64,000 nt of DNA from Lysobacterales bacterium (GTDB lineage Bacteria; Pseudomonadota; Gammaproteobacteria; Xanthomonadales; Xanthomonadaceae), in NCBI GenBank assembly GCA_016718605.1, contig JADKCY010000002.1:434001-498000 (forward strand), read 5' to 3'. Every line of letters starts with the position of its first letter. Position 1 is the first letter of the stretch. The position numbers and the translations under genes are program-made. The notes below the pieces were generated by a model that saw nothing but the letters and a program-made list of their open reading frames with translations, ran no database searches and was not told where the DNA came from. This document shows positions 41,851 to 51,200 of this stretch, one piece after another.

Positions 41851-44747
41851 CAGAACCAGCGCCGCCGTTCGCCCGCGCCGTCAACATTGTCGACGCAGCG
41901 CCCGCACAGTTCAGGGTGCTCGGCGTGACTGCCCACGTCGGCGCGGAAATGCCAGCAGCGCACGCATTTGGCATGGCTGGTCGGCAACACTTCCAATTGC
42001 GCAGCGATGCCCGGTACTGCCGTCAGGCTGCCGCCGATCACTGCCGCCGCTGTTGCTGGGTCGGTCGTCGCCACCAGATCAAACTCGGAGCTGATCATCA
42101 GGAAGCGCAGGTCATCGGCGACGCCTGCCAATTTCGCGCCGAGTCCGTTGCTGGTATCGATATGCAAGGCCACGCGTGCCGCCAGCGAACTACCCACCGC
42201 TCCGTCCTTGCGCATCGGTTCCAGCACACTGCTGAGACAGGCGCGAATCGACAGCAATTGCTCGAAGTCCGACTCGTTCAAGGCGGCATCGGTGGGCATT
42301 CCACTCAAGCCCTCGTACCAAGTCTCGAACAACACCGACTCGCAGCGCGCACCGGGCATGGCCTGCCATATCTCTTCGGCGGTGAAGCTCAGGATGGGCG
42401 CGATCCAGCGCACCATGGCTTCAAGGATGTGGTACATCGCCGTCTGCGCCGAACGCCGCCCGAGGCTGTTCTCCTGCATCGTATAGAGCCGGTCTTTGGT
42501 GACATCCAGATACACCGCGCCCAGTTCGTTGATGCAGAACTGCTGAACGGCCTGAACGATGTCCAGAAAATCGTAGGCATCGTAACGGTCAAGAATCCGC
42601 GCCTGCAGCTTGGCCGCCTGCGCCATCGCCCACTGATCCAGCAGCAGCATCTGCGCGGCGGGAACGAGGTTCTGGGTCGAATCGAATCCGTCCAGATTGC
42701 CAAGCAGAAAGCGCGCCGTATTGCGAATGCGGCGATAGGCGTCGGTGGTGCGCTTGAGAATCTCGTCGCTCACCGACATTTCGTTGCGATAGTCGGTTGA
42801 AGCCACCCACAAACGCAGTACGTCTGCGCCCAGCGTGTCCATCACCTTTTGCGGCGCGACGACGTTGCCGAGTGACTTCGACATCTTACGACCCGCTGCA
42901 TCGACGGTGAAACCATGCGTCAGGACGTGATCGTACGGCGCTTTGCCGGAGATGCCCGCCGAGGTCAGCAACGAAGACTGGAACCAGCCGCGGTGCTGGT
43001 CCGAGCCTTCGAGATACATGACCCGATAGTCCTGCAGGTCACCCGCCTGAAGTTCCTCGCGTGCGCCGATCACGCACGCATGTGTCACGCCGGAGTCGAA
43101 CCAGACATCCAGGATATCGGTGACCTTCTCGTAGTCGTCAGTCGCGTCACCCAAAAGCTCGCGCGCATTCAAGTCGTACCACACATCCACGCCGCCCTGC
43201 GCCACACGATCTGCCACCTGGCGCATCAACGTCACCGAATCGGGATGGATTTCGCCCGAGATCTTGTGCACGAACAGCGCAATGGGTACGCCCCATGTGC
43301 GCTGCCGGCTGATACACCAATCGGGCCGCTTGTCGACCATGCCGAGGATGCGCTCCTGACCCCATTCGGGCACCCAGCGCACCTTCGGAATGGCCGCGAC
43401 AGCCGCGTCACGTAGGCCGGCTTGGGTCATGCTGATGAACCACTGCGGGGTGGCGCGGAAGGCCACTGGCGTCTTGTGCCGCCAGCAGTGCGGATAGCTG
43501 TGCGGATAGGCCTCGTCGTGCAGCAACACACCGCGCTCGCGGAGGAGTTCCAGAATGACCGGATTGGCCTTCCAAACATGCTGACCTTCGACGACCGGCG
43601 TCCCCGGCAGATACGCGCCATTGCCACCGACGGGATTGATTTCGGCAGCGGAATACTGGTCCATCAGGCCGTACTTCAAGCTGACCGCGTAGTCCTCCTG
43701 GCCGTGACCGGGTGCGGTGTGTACCGCACCGGTGCCGGCATCGGTCGTGACGTGCTCGCCCAACAGGACGGGAACCTCGCGCGGCAAAAACGGATGCTTG
43801 AGCGCGAAGCCTTCCAGCGAGGCGCCCTTCACGCGACCAAGGACCAAAGGCTCAACCAGGCCGTAGCGCTTGGCGCAGTCGGCCAGTAGTGCTTCGGCAA
43901 TGACCAGTTGCACGCGTTCATCGCCACGGCGCTGCCCTTCGATCAATACATAGTCGAGTTCTGCACCGACCGTGACTGCCAAACTGGCGGGCAGTGTCCA
44001 AGGCGTAGTGGTCCAGATGGGGATCGCGATGGTGGCCGTTCGCGGTGCCTGGCCGAACAGGCTGGCAAGCTTGGCCTGATCGACCGCGTCGTAGGCCACA
44101 TCAATCGCGGGTGAGGTCTTGTCGGCGTATTCGATCTCTGCTTCGGCCAGTGCCGAGCCGCAATCGAAACACCAATGCACCGGCTTGGCACCGCGCGCCA
44201 GATGGCCGTTCTCAACGATCGTCGCCAAGGCTCGCAACATGTCGGCCTCGAAGCTGAAATCCATCGTGCGATAGGGATTTTCCCAATCGCCGAGTACGCC
44301 GAGACGTTTGAAATCCGCGCGTTGCGTGTCGATCTGTTTGGCCGCGTATTCTCGACACTTCTGCCGGAAAGTGCGGGCATCAACTTTCACGCCGACCTTG
44401 CCAATCTCCTTTTCCACCGCCAACTCGATCGGTAGCCCGTGGCAATCCCAACCGGGCACGTAGGGCGCGTCATAGTCTGACAACAGCTTCGACTTGACCA
44501 CGATGTCTTTCAAAATCTTGTTGACCGCATGGCCGATATGGATTGATCCATTGGCATAAGGCGGGCCGTCGTGCAGCACGAATCGCTTGTTGCGGCTCCG
44601 GCTGCGCTCGCGAATCTGCTGGTAGCGACCAACCTGCTCCCACGCGGCCAGCATGTCCGGCTCGCGCTTGGGCAGATCACCACGCATGGCGAAGGCCGTT
44701 TCCGGCAAATGGATGGTGTGTTTGTAGTCTTTCTTTTCGGAACTCAC
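41850..44747 (-). CDS. ileS: isoleucine--tRNA ligase
   Basis: The 965-residue class Ia synthetase has HIGH in NGSIHIGHAVNKILKD (about residues 65-70), KMSKS in GRKMSKSLGNVVAPQK (about 620), an editing CP1 domain (TGAVHTAPGHGQEDY), and a C-terminal zinc site (KCVRCWHFRADVG with CGRC). The start is a GTG at 44747, giving SSEKKDYKHTIHLPETAFAM as in other IleS; the next ATG would lose this conserved N-terminus. GGCGGAG lies upstream. Confidence 0.95.
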   Translation of the reverse strand: MSSEKKDYKHTIHLPETAFAMRGDLPKREPDMLAAWEQVGRYQQIRERSRSRNKRFVLHDGPPYANGSIHIGHAVNKILKDIVVKSKLLSDYDAPYVPGWDCHGLPIELAVEKEIGKVGVKVDARTFRQKCREYAAKQIDTQRADFKRLGVLGDWENPYRTMDFSFEADMLRALATIVENGHLARGAKPVHWCFDCGSALAEAEIEYADKTSPAIDVAYDAVDQAKLASLFGQAPRTATIAIPIWTTTPWTLPASLAVTVGAELDYVLIEGQRRGDERVQLVIAEALLADCAKRYGLVEPLVLGRVKGASLEGFALKHPFLPREVPVLLGEHVTTDAGTGAVHTAPGHGQEDYAVSLKYGLMDQYSAAEINPVGGNGAYLPGTPVVEGQHVWKANPVILELLRERGVLLHDEAYPHSYPHCWRHKTPVAFRATPQWFISMTQAGLRDAAVAAIPKVRWVPEWGQERILGMVDKRPDWCISRQRTWGVPIALFVHKISGEIHPDSVTLMRQVADRVAQGGVDVWYDLNARELLGDATDDYEKVTDILDVWFDSGVTHACVIGAREELQAGDLQDYRVMYLEGSDQHRGWFQSSLLTSAGISGKAPYDHVLTHGFTVDAAGRKMSKSLGNVVAPQKVMDTLGADVLRLWVASTDYRNEMSVSDEILKRTTDAYRRIRNTARFLLGNLDGFDSTQNLVPAAQMLLLDQWAMAQAAKLQARILDRYDAYDFLDIVQAVQQFCINELGAVYLDVTKDRLYTMQENSLGRRSAQTAMYHILEAMVRWIAPILSFTAEEIWQAMPGARCESVLFETWYEGLSGMPTDAALNESDFEQLLSIRACLSSVLEPMRKDGAVGSSLAARVALHIDTSNGLGAKLAGVADDLRFLMISSEFDLVATTDPATAAAVIGGSLTAVPGIAAQLEVLPTSHAKCVRCWHFRADVGSHAEHPELCGRCVDNVDGAGERRRWF

Positions 44748-44769
44748 GCGGGACTCCGCCAACAAGCAA

Positions 44770-45708
44770 TTACAGGGAATGGGACAGGATCTCGCGCGCC
44801 CGCGCTGCATCGCGGTCGATCTGCGCCACGAGCGCATCGAGATCAGGAAAATTCATCTCGTCACGCAACTTGGCGACGAACTCCACACGCAGGCGACGAC
44901 CATACAGATCACCATCAAAATCGAACACATGGGTTTCCAGCAACGGCTCCACACCGTTCACGACGGGGCGCGTCCCCAGACTGGCAACACCCGTCATGGG
45001 CTGCTCGGCGATACCATGCACACGCACTGCATAGATCCCCCACAACGCAGGCTCGCACCCTTGAAAACGTTGATTGGCTGTGGGGTAGCCCAACTTGCGG
45101 CCAAGTTGTTGACCGCGGACAACACGGCCTTCGAGACAGTAGTCACGACCGAGCAGGCTGGCGGCCAGTTCCAGTGCGCCCGCCGCCAGGGCGTCGCGGA
45201 TACGTGAGCTGGAAACGCGTTCGCCATCGACACAGGAGACCGTTTCCATACTGTGGGCAACAAACCCGCTTTGATTGCCCAGTTGGCGCAACAGGTTGAC
45301 GTCACCTGTCCGCGCTTTGCCAAATCGGAAATCCGGTCCAACCCAGACTTCCCGCGCCGCCAAACGCTTCACCAGCACCTCGCTGACAAAGGACTCCGCG
45401 GACATGCTGGCCAGCGCGTGATTGAATCTCAGCAAGCCGACGACGTCGCAACCCGCCGCTGCAAAGCCCTCGAAACGCGATCTCGGCAACTGCAATCTCG
45501 GCGGCCGTTTTCCAGCAGAAAAATACTCGCGCGGCAACGGCTCGAAACTGAGCGCCACGGACGCCAATTCTCGCGTTCGCGCGCGCTGCAGCGTCTCATG
45601 CAACAGCGCTGCATGACCGCGATGCAAGCCATCGAACGCGCCAATGCACACCACACTGCCGTGCGGCGTGAGACAGCCTCCCAAAGGATCGCGAAACAAA
45701 CGGGTCAT
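44770..45708 (-). CDS. ribF: bifunctional riboflavin kinase / FAD synthetase
   Basis: The 312-residue protein has the FAD synthetase HxGH region (VVCIGAFDGLHRGHAALLHE) and the riboflavin kinase domain (VVRGQQLGRKLGYPTANQRF, LYGRRLRVEFVAKLRDEMNF). It makes FMN and then FAD. The ATG at 45708 fits the family start. It lies between murJ and ileS in the conserved order. Confidence 0.96.
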   Translation of the reverse strand: MTRLFRDPLGGCLTPHGSVVCIGAFDGLHRGHAALLHETLQRARTRELASVALSFEPLPREYFSAGKRPPRLQLPRSRFEGFAAAGCDVVGLLRFNHALASMSAESFVSEVLVKRLAAREVWVGPDFRFGKARTGDVNLLRQLGNQSGFVAHSMETVSCVDGERVSSSRIRDALAAGALELAASLLGRDYCLEGRVVRGQQLGRKLGYPTANQRFQGCEPALWGIYAVRVHGIAEQPMTGVASLGTRPVVNGVEPLLETHVFDFDGDLYGRRLRVEFVAKLRDEMNFPDLDALVAQIDRDAARAREILSHSL

Positions 45709-45780
45709 CTGCGGGAGTATAGCGTTTGAGCCATCGCAACCCAGCACGTCATCCGCGCCGGGACACAGCGCTTATCCCGT

Positions 45781-47406
45781 TCAATGCCCACGTAGGTCGG
45801 CGGGTCGCATACCGAGCGCACCTAACACCGCCACAAAGCTCGTGATACCGGCGACGATCAGAACACTCAACTGCAGCGCGCGCATGCGGAAACCCTGGTT
45901 TGCAAAATCTGACCACCACGACAATCCCAGCCACAACACCAACGACATCACCGCGCAGGCAAGCAACAGTCCCCCGAGATGTCTCCCCCAACCTGGCTGC
46001 GGCTGGAAATCGCCGCGTCGCCGCAATGCACGCCAAAGCAGAAACAGATTGAGATAGCCCGACAGCGCACTCGCCATGGCCAGCGCCAGATGAAGTCCCG
46101 GCGTCTGCCCAACGCGCTGCAGCCATGGCAAGCCCTCGGCAGCGGGAGGAGCCGGCCAAAGCACATACAGCGCAGCCAAAAAGACCACATTGAAAACCAT
46201 GTTGGCAATCATCGAAGCGATTCCCGCCTTGACCGGCGTGGCGGTGTCCTGGCGCGCATAAAAGGCCGGTGCCAGAACCTTCACCGCCACAAATGCGGGC
46301 AGACCAAAGCTCAGACCCACAAGAGACAAGGCCGCCATTTGCACATCGAAGGGCGTGAACTGGCCGTATTGAAACAAGGTATAGAGCACCGGCTCTGCCA
46401 ACAGCATCAAACCAAGCATGGCGGGTAGAGCAATCAGCACTGCCATCCGCAAGCCCCAATCCAACGCAGCCGTAAAACCCTTGGCATCGGTGTCCACATG
46501 GTGCCGTGACAGCGCGGGCAAGATAACGGTGCCCAGCGCGACACCAAACAAGCCCAGCGGAAACTCCAGTAGACGATCCGTCTGCGCCAGCCAGGTTTGC
46601 GATCCTTCAAACAGAAACGAGGCGATCACGACATCCAGCAACAGGTTGATCTGAGCCACCGACGATCCGAACAGCGTCGGAATCATCAACCTCAGGATCC
46701 GCCTGACCCCCGAATGCGCAGCGCCCCAGCGCGGCCAAACCAGCAGATTAAGTGAACGCAAGGCTGGAAACTGGATGAGCAGTTGCAACACCCCTGCGAC
46801 CAGAATGCTCCACGCCAGCGCCATGACCGGGATATCCATCATGGGCGCCAGCCACCAGGCCGCCACAATCATGCAGACATTGAGGATCAAGGGCGTGGCG
46901 GCAGGCAGCGCAAAACGTTGAAAACTGTTCAACGCGCCACCGCACAGTGCAGTCAGCGACACAAAAAACAGAAATGGAAATGTGATCCGCAACATCTCGG
47001 CGATCAGGCCGAGCTTTTCTGGCTGCCCAACCGAGCCCGGCGCAAACATCGCCGCAACCTGCGGGGCAAACCACATTCCCAGCGCCGTCAGCAACAGCAG
47101 CACACCGCCCAATGTACCGGCCGTTCGCGAAATCAGCTCGCGCAATTCCGCTTGCGCCTGCGTCTGTTTGACCTCGGTGAAGACGGGCACAAAGGCCAGC
47201 GAGAACGATCCTTCCGCAAACAGGCGTCGAAAAAAGTTGGGAATCTTGAACGCCACCCAAAATGCATCAGTCGCCGCGCTGACCCCAAACACCTGAGCGA
47301 TCGCCATTTCGCGCACCAGCCCCAGCACGCGCGACAACAGCGTCGGGCCAGCAAACGACATCAGGGCACGCAACAAACCGCTGTGTTGGCGGGCAGAATC
47401 CGACAT
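45781..47406 (-). CDS. murJ: lipid II flippase MurJ (MviN)
   Basis: The 541-residue protein has about 14 membrane helices and family motifs PTLLSRVLGLVREMAIAQVF, TDAFWVAFKIPNFFRRLFAE and GSFSLAFVPVFTEV. It moves the peptidoglycan precursor lipid II across the inner membrane. A longer open frame to 47688 is not coding in character; MSDSARQHSG at 47406 is the likely start. Divergent from rpsT. Confidence 0.96.
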   Translation of the reverse strand: MSDSARQHSGLLRALMSFAGPTLLSRVLGLVREMAIAQVFGVSAATDAFWVAFKIPNFFRRLFAEGSFSLAFVPVFTEVKQTQAQAELRELISRTAGTLGGVLLLLTALGMWFAPQVAAMFAPGSVGQPEKLGLIAEMLRITFPFLFFVSLTALCGGALNSFQRFALPAATPLILNVCMIVAAWWLAPMMDIPVMALAWSILVAGVLQLLIQFPALRSLNLLVWPRWGAAHSGVRRILRLMIPTLFGSSVAQINLLLDVVIASFLFEGSQTWLAQTDRLLEFPLGLFGVALGTVILPALSRHHVDTDAKGFTAALDWGLRMAVLIALPAMLGLMLLAEPVLYTLFQYGQFTPFDVQMAALSLVGLSFGLPAFVAVKVLAPAFYARQDTATPVKAGIASMIANMVFNVVFLAALYVLWPAPPAAEGLPWLQRVGQTPGLHLALAMASALSGYLNLFLLWRALRRRGDFQPQPGWGRHLGGLLLACAVMSLVLWLGLSWWSDFANQGFRMRALQLSVLIVAGITSFVAVLGALGMRPADLRGH

Positions 47407-47563
47407 GGGTAAAGCACCAAGTAAACCGTCAGTATTGCATTCGAGTGGCTCATGAAGATGCCACACAGCCGTATCGGCGCGCCCAGCGATTGACGCATAG
47501 ACTCGCAAAACGCATACTTGCGCGTCTTTCCCCCCTGAATCCGACCGCCTCGAGGAGTTTCCC

Positions 47564-47827
47564 TTGGCCAATATCAAATCTGCAAAGAAGCGCGCGAAGC
47601 AGTCTGAAGTTCGCCGCGCCCGCAACGCCAGCGCCCGCTCCATGGTGCGCACCACCGTCAAGAAGGTCATCAAGGCGATTGATGCCAACGACCAGACCGC
47701 TGCTGCCGCTGCCTTGCAGGCCGCCGCTCCGGTGCTGGATCGTTATGCCGCCCGTGGTCTGATCCACAAGAACAAAGCCGCCCGCCACAAGAGCCGCCTC
47801 ACGGCGCGCATCAAGGCAATGGCCTGA
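47564..47827 (+). CDS. rpsT: 30S ribosomal protein S20
   Basis: The 87-residue protein (ANIKSAKKRAKQSEVRRARN, HKNKAARHKSRLTARIKAMA) is a full-length bS20. The start codon is TTG at 47564, with CGAGGAG at ideal spacing; no ATG or GTG would preserve the conserved N-terminus. E. coli rpsT also starts with UUG, which limits its translation and fits autogenous control. A strong terminator follows. Confidence 0.97.
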   Translation: MANIKSAKKRAKQSEVRRARNASARSMVRTTVKKVIKAIDANDQTAAAAALQAAAPVLDRYAARGLIHKNKAARHKSRLTARIKAMA

Positions 47828-47854
47828 GTCAGCGGTGTCAGGATCAGGGATAAC

Positions 47855-47888
47855 GAAGGGCCGACAGCGATGTCGGCCCTTCTTATTT
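47855..47888 (+). terminator. intrinsic terminator of rpsT
   Basis: Perfect 12-pair stem (GAAGGGCCGACA / TGTCGGCCCTTC) with GCGA tetraloop, followed by TTATTT. Confidence 0.93.
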
Positions 47889-48271
47889 GTGCCGGAAGAA
47901 TGTCGCGATTTGGGTCACCGACTAAAATCCACCCCAACGGTCAACCGTCGCCGACTGCCTCCCCCATGGCGCCACGACGGGCCTGCGATCCCAGCAAAAG
48001 CGAGGCTCGCCGGCAAGGATTTTTGCCGCGTTGCCCAAAGCCCGACAGACATCTAGGCAAGCTCGCATCAGGCGCCGACTAATTTCTGCGCACGATACTT
48101 GATGCGAGGCCCAAAGATGTCTGGCTTCGGATCAGACTCGGCCTGCATGGAGGCGCGCCTCCCGGACGAAAGCACCTTGGCAGACCCGATTTTCACGCCA
48201 GTGAGCACAAGCGACAAATTCCGTTCAGCGGTAGGATCGACACTTCGTCTCGACTCTGGGTCATTTGACGC
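47889..48271. other. 383-base intergenic region before the kinase operon
   Basis: No convincing gene. A minus-strand open frame (48068-48307, 79 codons, ending AQKLVGA) overlaps the kinase start and has no recognised homologue or clear ribosome site. The region must hold the promoter of the signalling operon; I see no clear -35/-10 pair. Confidence 0.45.
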
Positions 48272-51200
48272 ATGAGCGCCGCGCCCACTCCTGAATTTAC
48301 GCCCCAAGCGACCGACACTCGACCGCGCAATGGCCTGGCATGGCTCGGACTGCTGCTATCGGTCGCATTCGGCATTTTTGTCGGCTGCCGCGCGGGCGCG
48401 ACGCTACCTGACCCCGTGGTCGCCGTGGCAGTCGCGCTCTGGTGTGTTGCTGCAACTTGGAGCTTGCTGCGCCAAAACGCGCTGTTGCAGACCTTTTCCG
48501 GAATCGCCTCGACGAGCGCATCACTGTCTGCGCTCATCTGCATCCTGTTGTGGTCTGGCGCTGGCGTCGCTGGCCCAGACCCACTCAACGGAGAATTGCA
48601 AAGGCTGTTCGTACTGATCGCCGCAACCGCTGGCGTCCCACTCCTGTTCCAACTGCAGCATCGCTATCGCGGGCGCTGGGCAATGGCAAGTGGCATCGTG
48701 CTGACCCTGCTGGGACTGATGCGATTCGGCACCCTGCTTGGCGCACTCGAAACCCGCAGTATCGTCCCAGCGATGGGTGACACGGTCTTGATCCTCTCGC
48801 TGATTGCGCTCGGTCTCACCTATGTTCGAAGTGCGCTGGGTGCGGATCTTGGGCGCAATGCACTCGCACGTCTTGGCGCACTGGTCGCGGCCGCGGCGCT
48901 GACCGTGGTCGCGGCCGCGCGACTGTTCGACTTGCCCTCACTGCTGAGCAATGCACTTGTCGACCAACCGACCCAACTGGTGGTCGCAACTGCGCTGGGT
49001 TGCATTGTCGTTGGTGTGCTGATGCACAGCTCACGGCGCCAGATCGCCAAACGCGTTGCCGCACTGGTAGCGCTGGGGCTGGCGATGCTGATGCTTCTGT
49101 TGCATCCATCCATCATCAACACGCTCCCGGCATTCGGCTCGGCCCTCGTCACGCTGACTAAGATCGGCGGCCTGGAATCCTTGGGGTTATCGCTGGCGAC
49201 CAGCATCAGCATCTTGGCATCGGCGTTTTCGCTTTTGCTGCTTGAGGCGGAGTCGAAGCACCCTCTTCGGGCACTGCTGGCTTGGGCATGTGGCCTGTTG
49301 GTGATGCTGATTGCGACGGTTGCAGCTCTGGGCTATTTGCTCGGGGTCGACATGTTTCAGCACTGGGGCGATAGCAGTGCACTTGCCCCGCTGATCCATG
49401 CGGCAGAGTTCTCGCTGGGGTTCAGCTTGATGTCGCTCGCCGATGGCGACACCGCCCGCGGACCTCGTCGATCACACTGGTTACCCTTGGGTTTGGGGGC
49501 CGTCATCATGGTCGTTGGTGTCCTTGGCTGGCAGGCGCTGTTGCCCGACGAAGAACGCCGCGTCGACTTCATGACGGAAGCCCTTGCGCAGTCGATGGTC
49601 AAGCGGGTGACCGATGCATTGCAGCACTATGCGGACTTGGCTGAGGCAGATCCTGACAATCCGATGGGTTTAGGGAGTGCGGCCAGCGAGGTGGTCATCG
49701 CCAGCGGCGCGGGCCATGCCGCGCTGCAAGCTTTGCTTATCCGTCAAAGTCGCTATGACGCGCAGCGGATGCTCGCCGCGCTGCCAGCGCACACCGACAG
49801 CGCAGCCCTTCCACCCGGGCATTGGCATGCGCGAACGTTCGAGTTTGACGGCAACTACTTTCTCTGGCTGAGTCATCCGTTGCAGCAGGACCAAGCCGCC
49901 TATACAGCGATCCTGCAGCTCGACACCCTGCTTGATTTCGCCATCACACCGGCGCCATCGGGCTACTCGCTGGAGGTGACCAGCGACCAAAGGATCATCA
50001 AACAGTTTTCCGCAGCACTGGCGCAGGACGCGCGCTGGGGACGCCAAGCCATTGCCCAATGGGGTGGTTTGCAATGGTCGGTGCGATTGACGCCGACCCC
50101 AGACACCTTGGGTCTGATGACCAGTCGACTACCGGGAACCGTCCTGCTGGCCGGCATGCTCTTGGGCGGATTGGTGGCACTGGCGCTGCGTCTGGCCTTT
50201 ATCTCCGGCGAACGTGCCCATGCGGCAGAACTGGTCAGTGCGGGTCTGCGCCGCGAAGTGGATGCCCGTTTGGCCACCGAGCGGGCGCTGGAAAGATCTC
50301 TCGACGAGATCGGACTGATTCTGTCGAGCATCACCGACGGTTTTGTGTTCCTGGATCGCAATCTGGCCTTCACCTATGCCAATGACCGTGCCGGACGCCT
50401 GCTCGGAGACGAACCCGACCATCTGACCGGGCTCGGTATCATCGACATCTGGCCGGAATTGGGCGTGGATGGCAGTGAGGTTCTGCTCCGCCAAGCACTT
50501 GAAGGCCAAACCACAACCTCGTTTGAATCCAACACGCATCGCGAAAACCGTTGGCTGGACGTGCGGGCGTACTCGCATCCAGAAGGCCTGGCGTTGTTCA
50601 TCCGCGATGTCACTCAGGAACGCTTGAGTGCCCAACAGCTGGCGCTCAGCGAGGAATTTCTGCGGCACGCCCAGCGTCTGGCCAAGGTTGGCAGTTGGCG
50701 CGTAGAAACACTTCGTGATCATTGGCTATGGAGCGATCAGCTCTATCGCATTCTGGGCATTGATGGCGCAGCAGCTCCCAGCCTGATGCTGATCCTAGAT
50801 CGAACCCACGTGGATGATCGCGCCGAACTGCAAGCGGGCTTCAATCGTCTGGCGCAAGCCGGAGAGCCGCTGGCGATGGAGCATCGACTGCAACTCGTTG
50901 ACGGGCGCATCCTGCAGGTTCAGTCGCGCGCCGAGGCCGCACGCGACACGACTGGACGCATTGTTGCGCTATCGGGAACACTTCAAGACATCACCGTCCA
51001 CAAGGCACAGGCACAGGCTTTGGCGCAAGCCCTGGAGCGCGCTGAGCGTCATGCGCGCCAACTCCGTGCGCTCAATCGCGTCTCATTGATGGCCAGTTCG
51101 CACATGGGTGATGCGGGCCTGTTGCAACAGTTGCTGGATGAGATTCGTGATGCCGTTGGAACACACTTGGCCAGCTTGCATTTGCTGCCCACGGAAGAAA

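Noticed and set aside
48068..48307. Minus-strand ORF of 79 codons ending AQKLVGA.
   Set aside because: Overlaps the kinase start, no ribosome site and no recognised family; kept only as a note in the intergenic entry.
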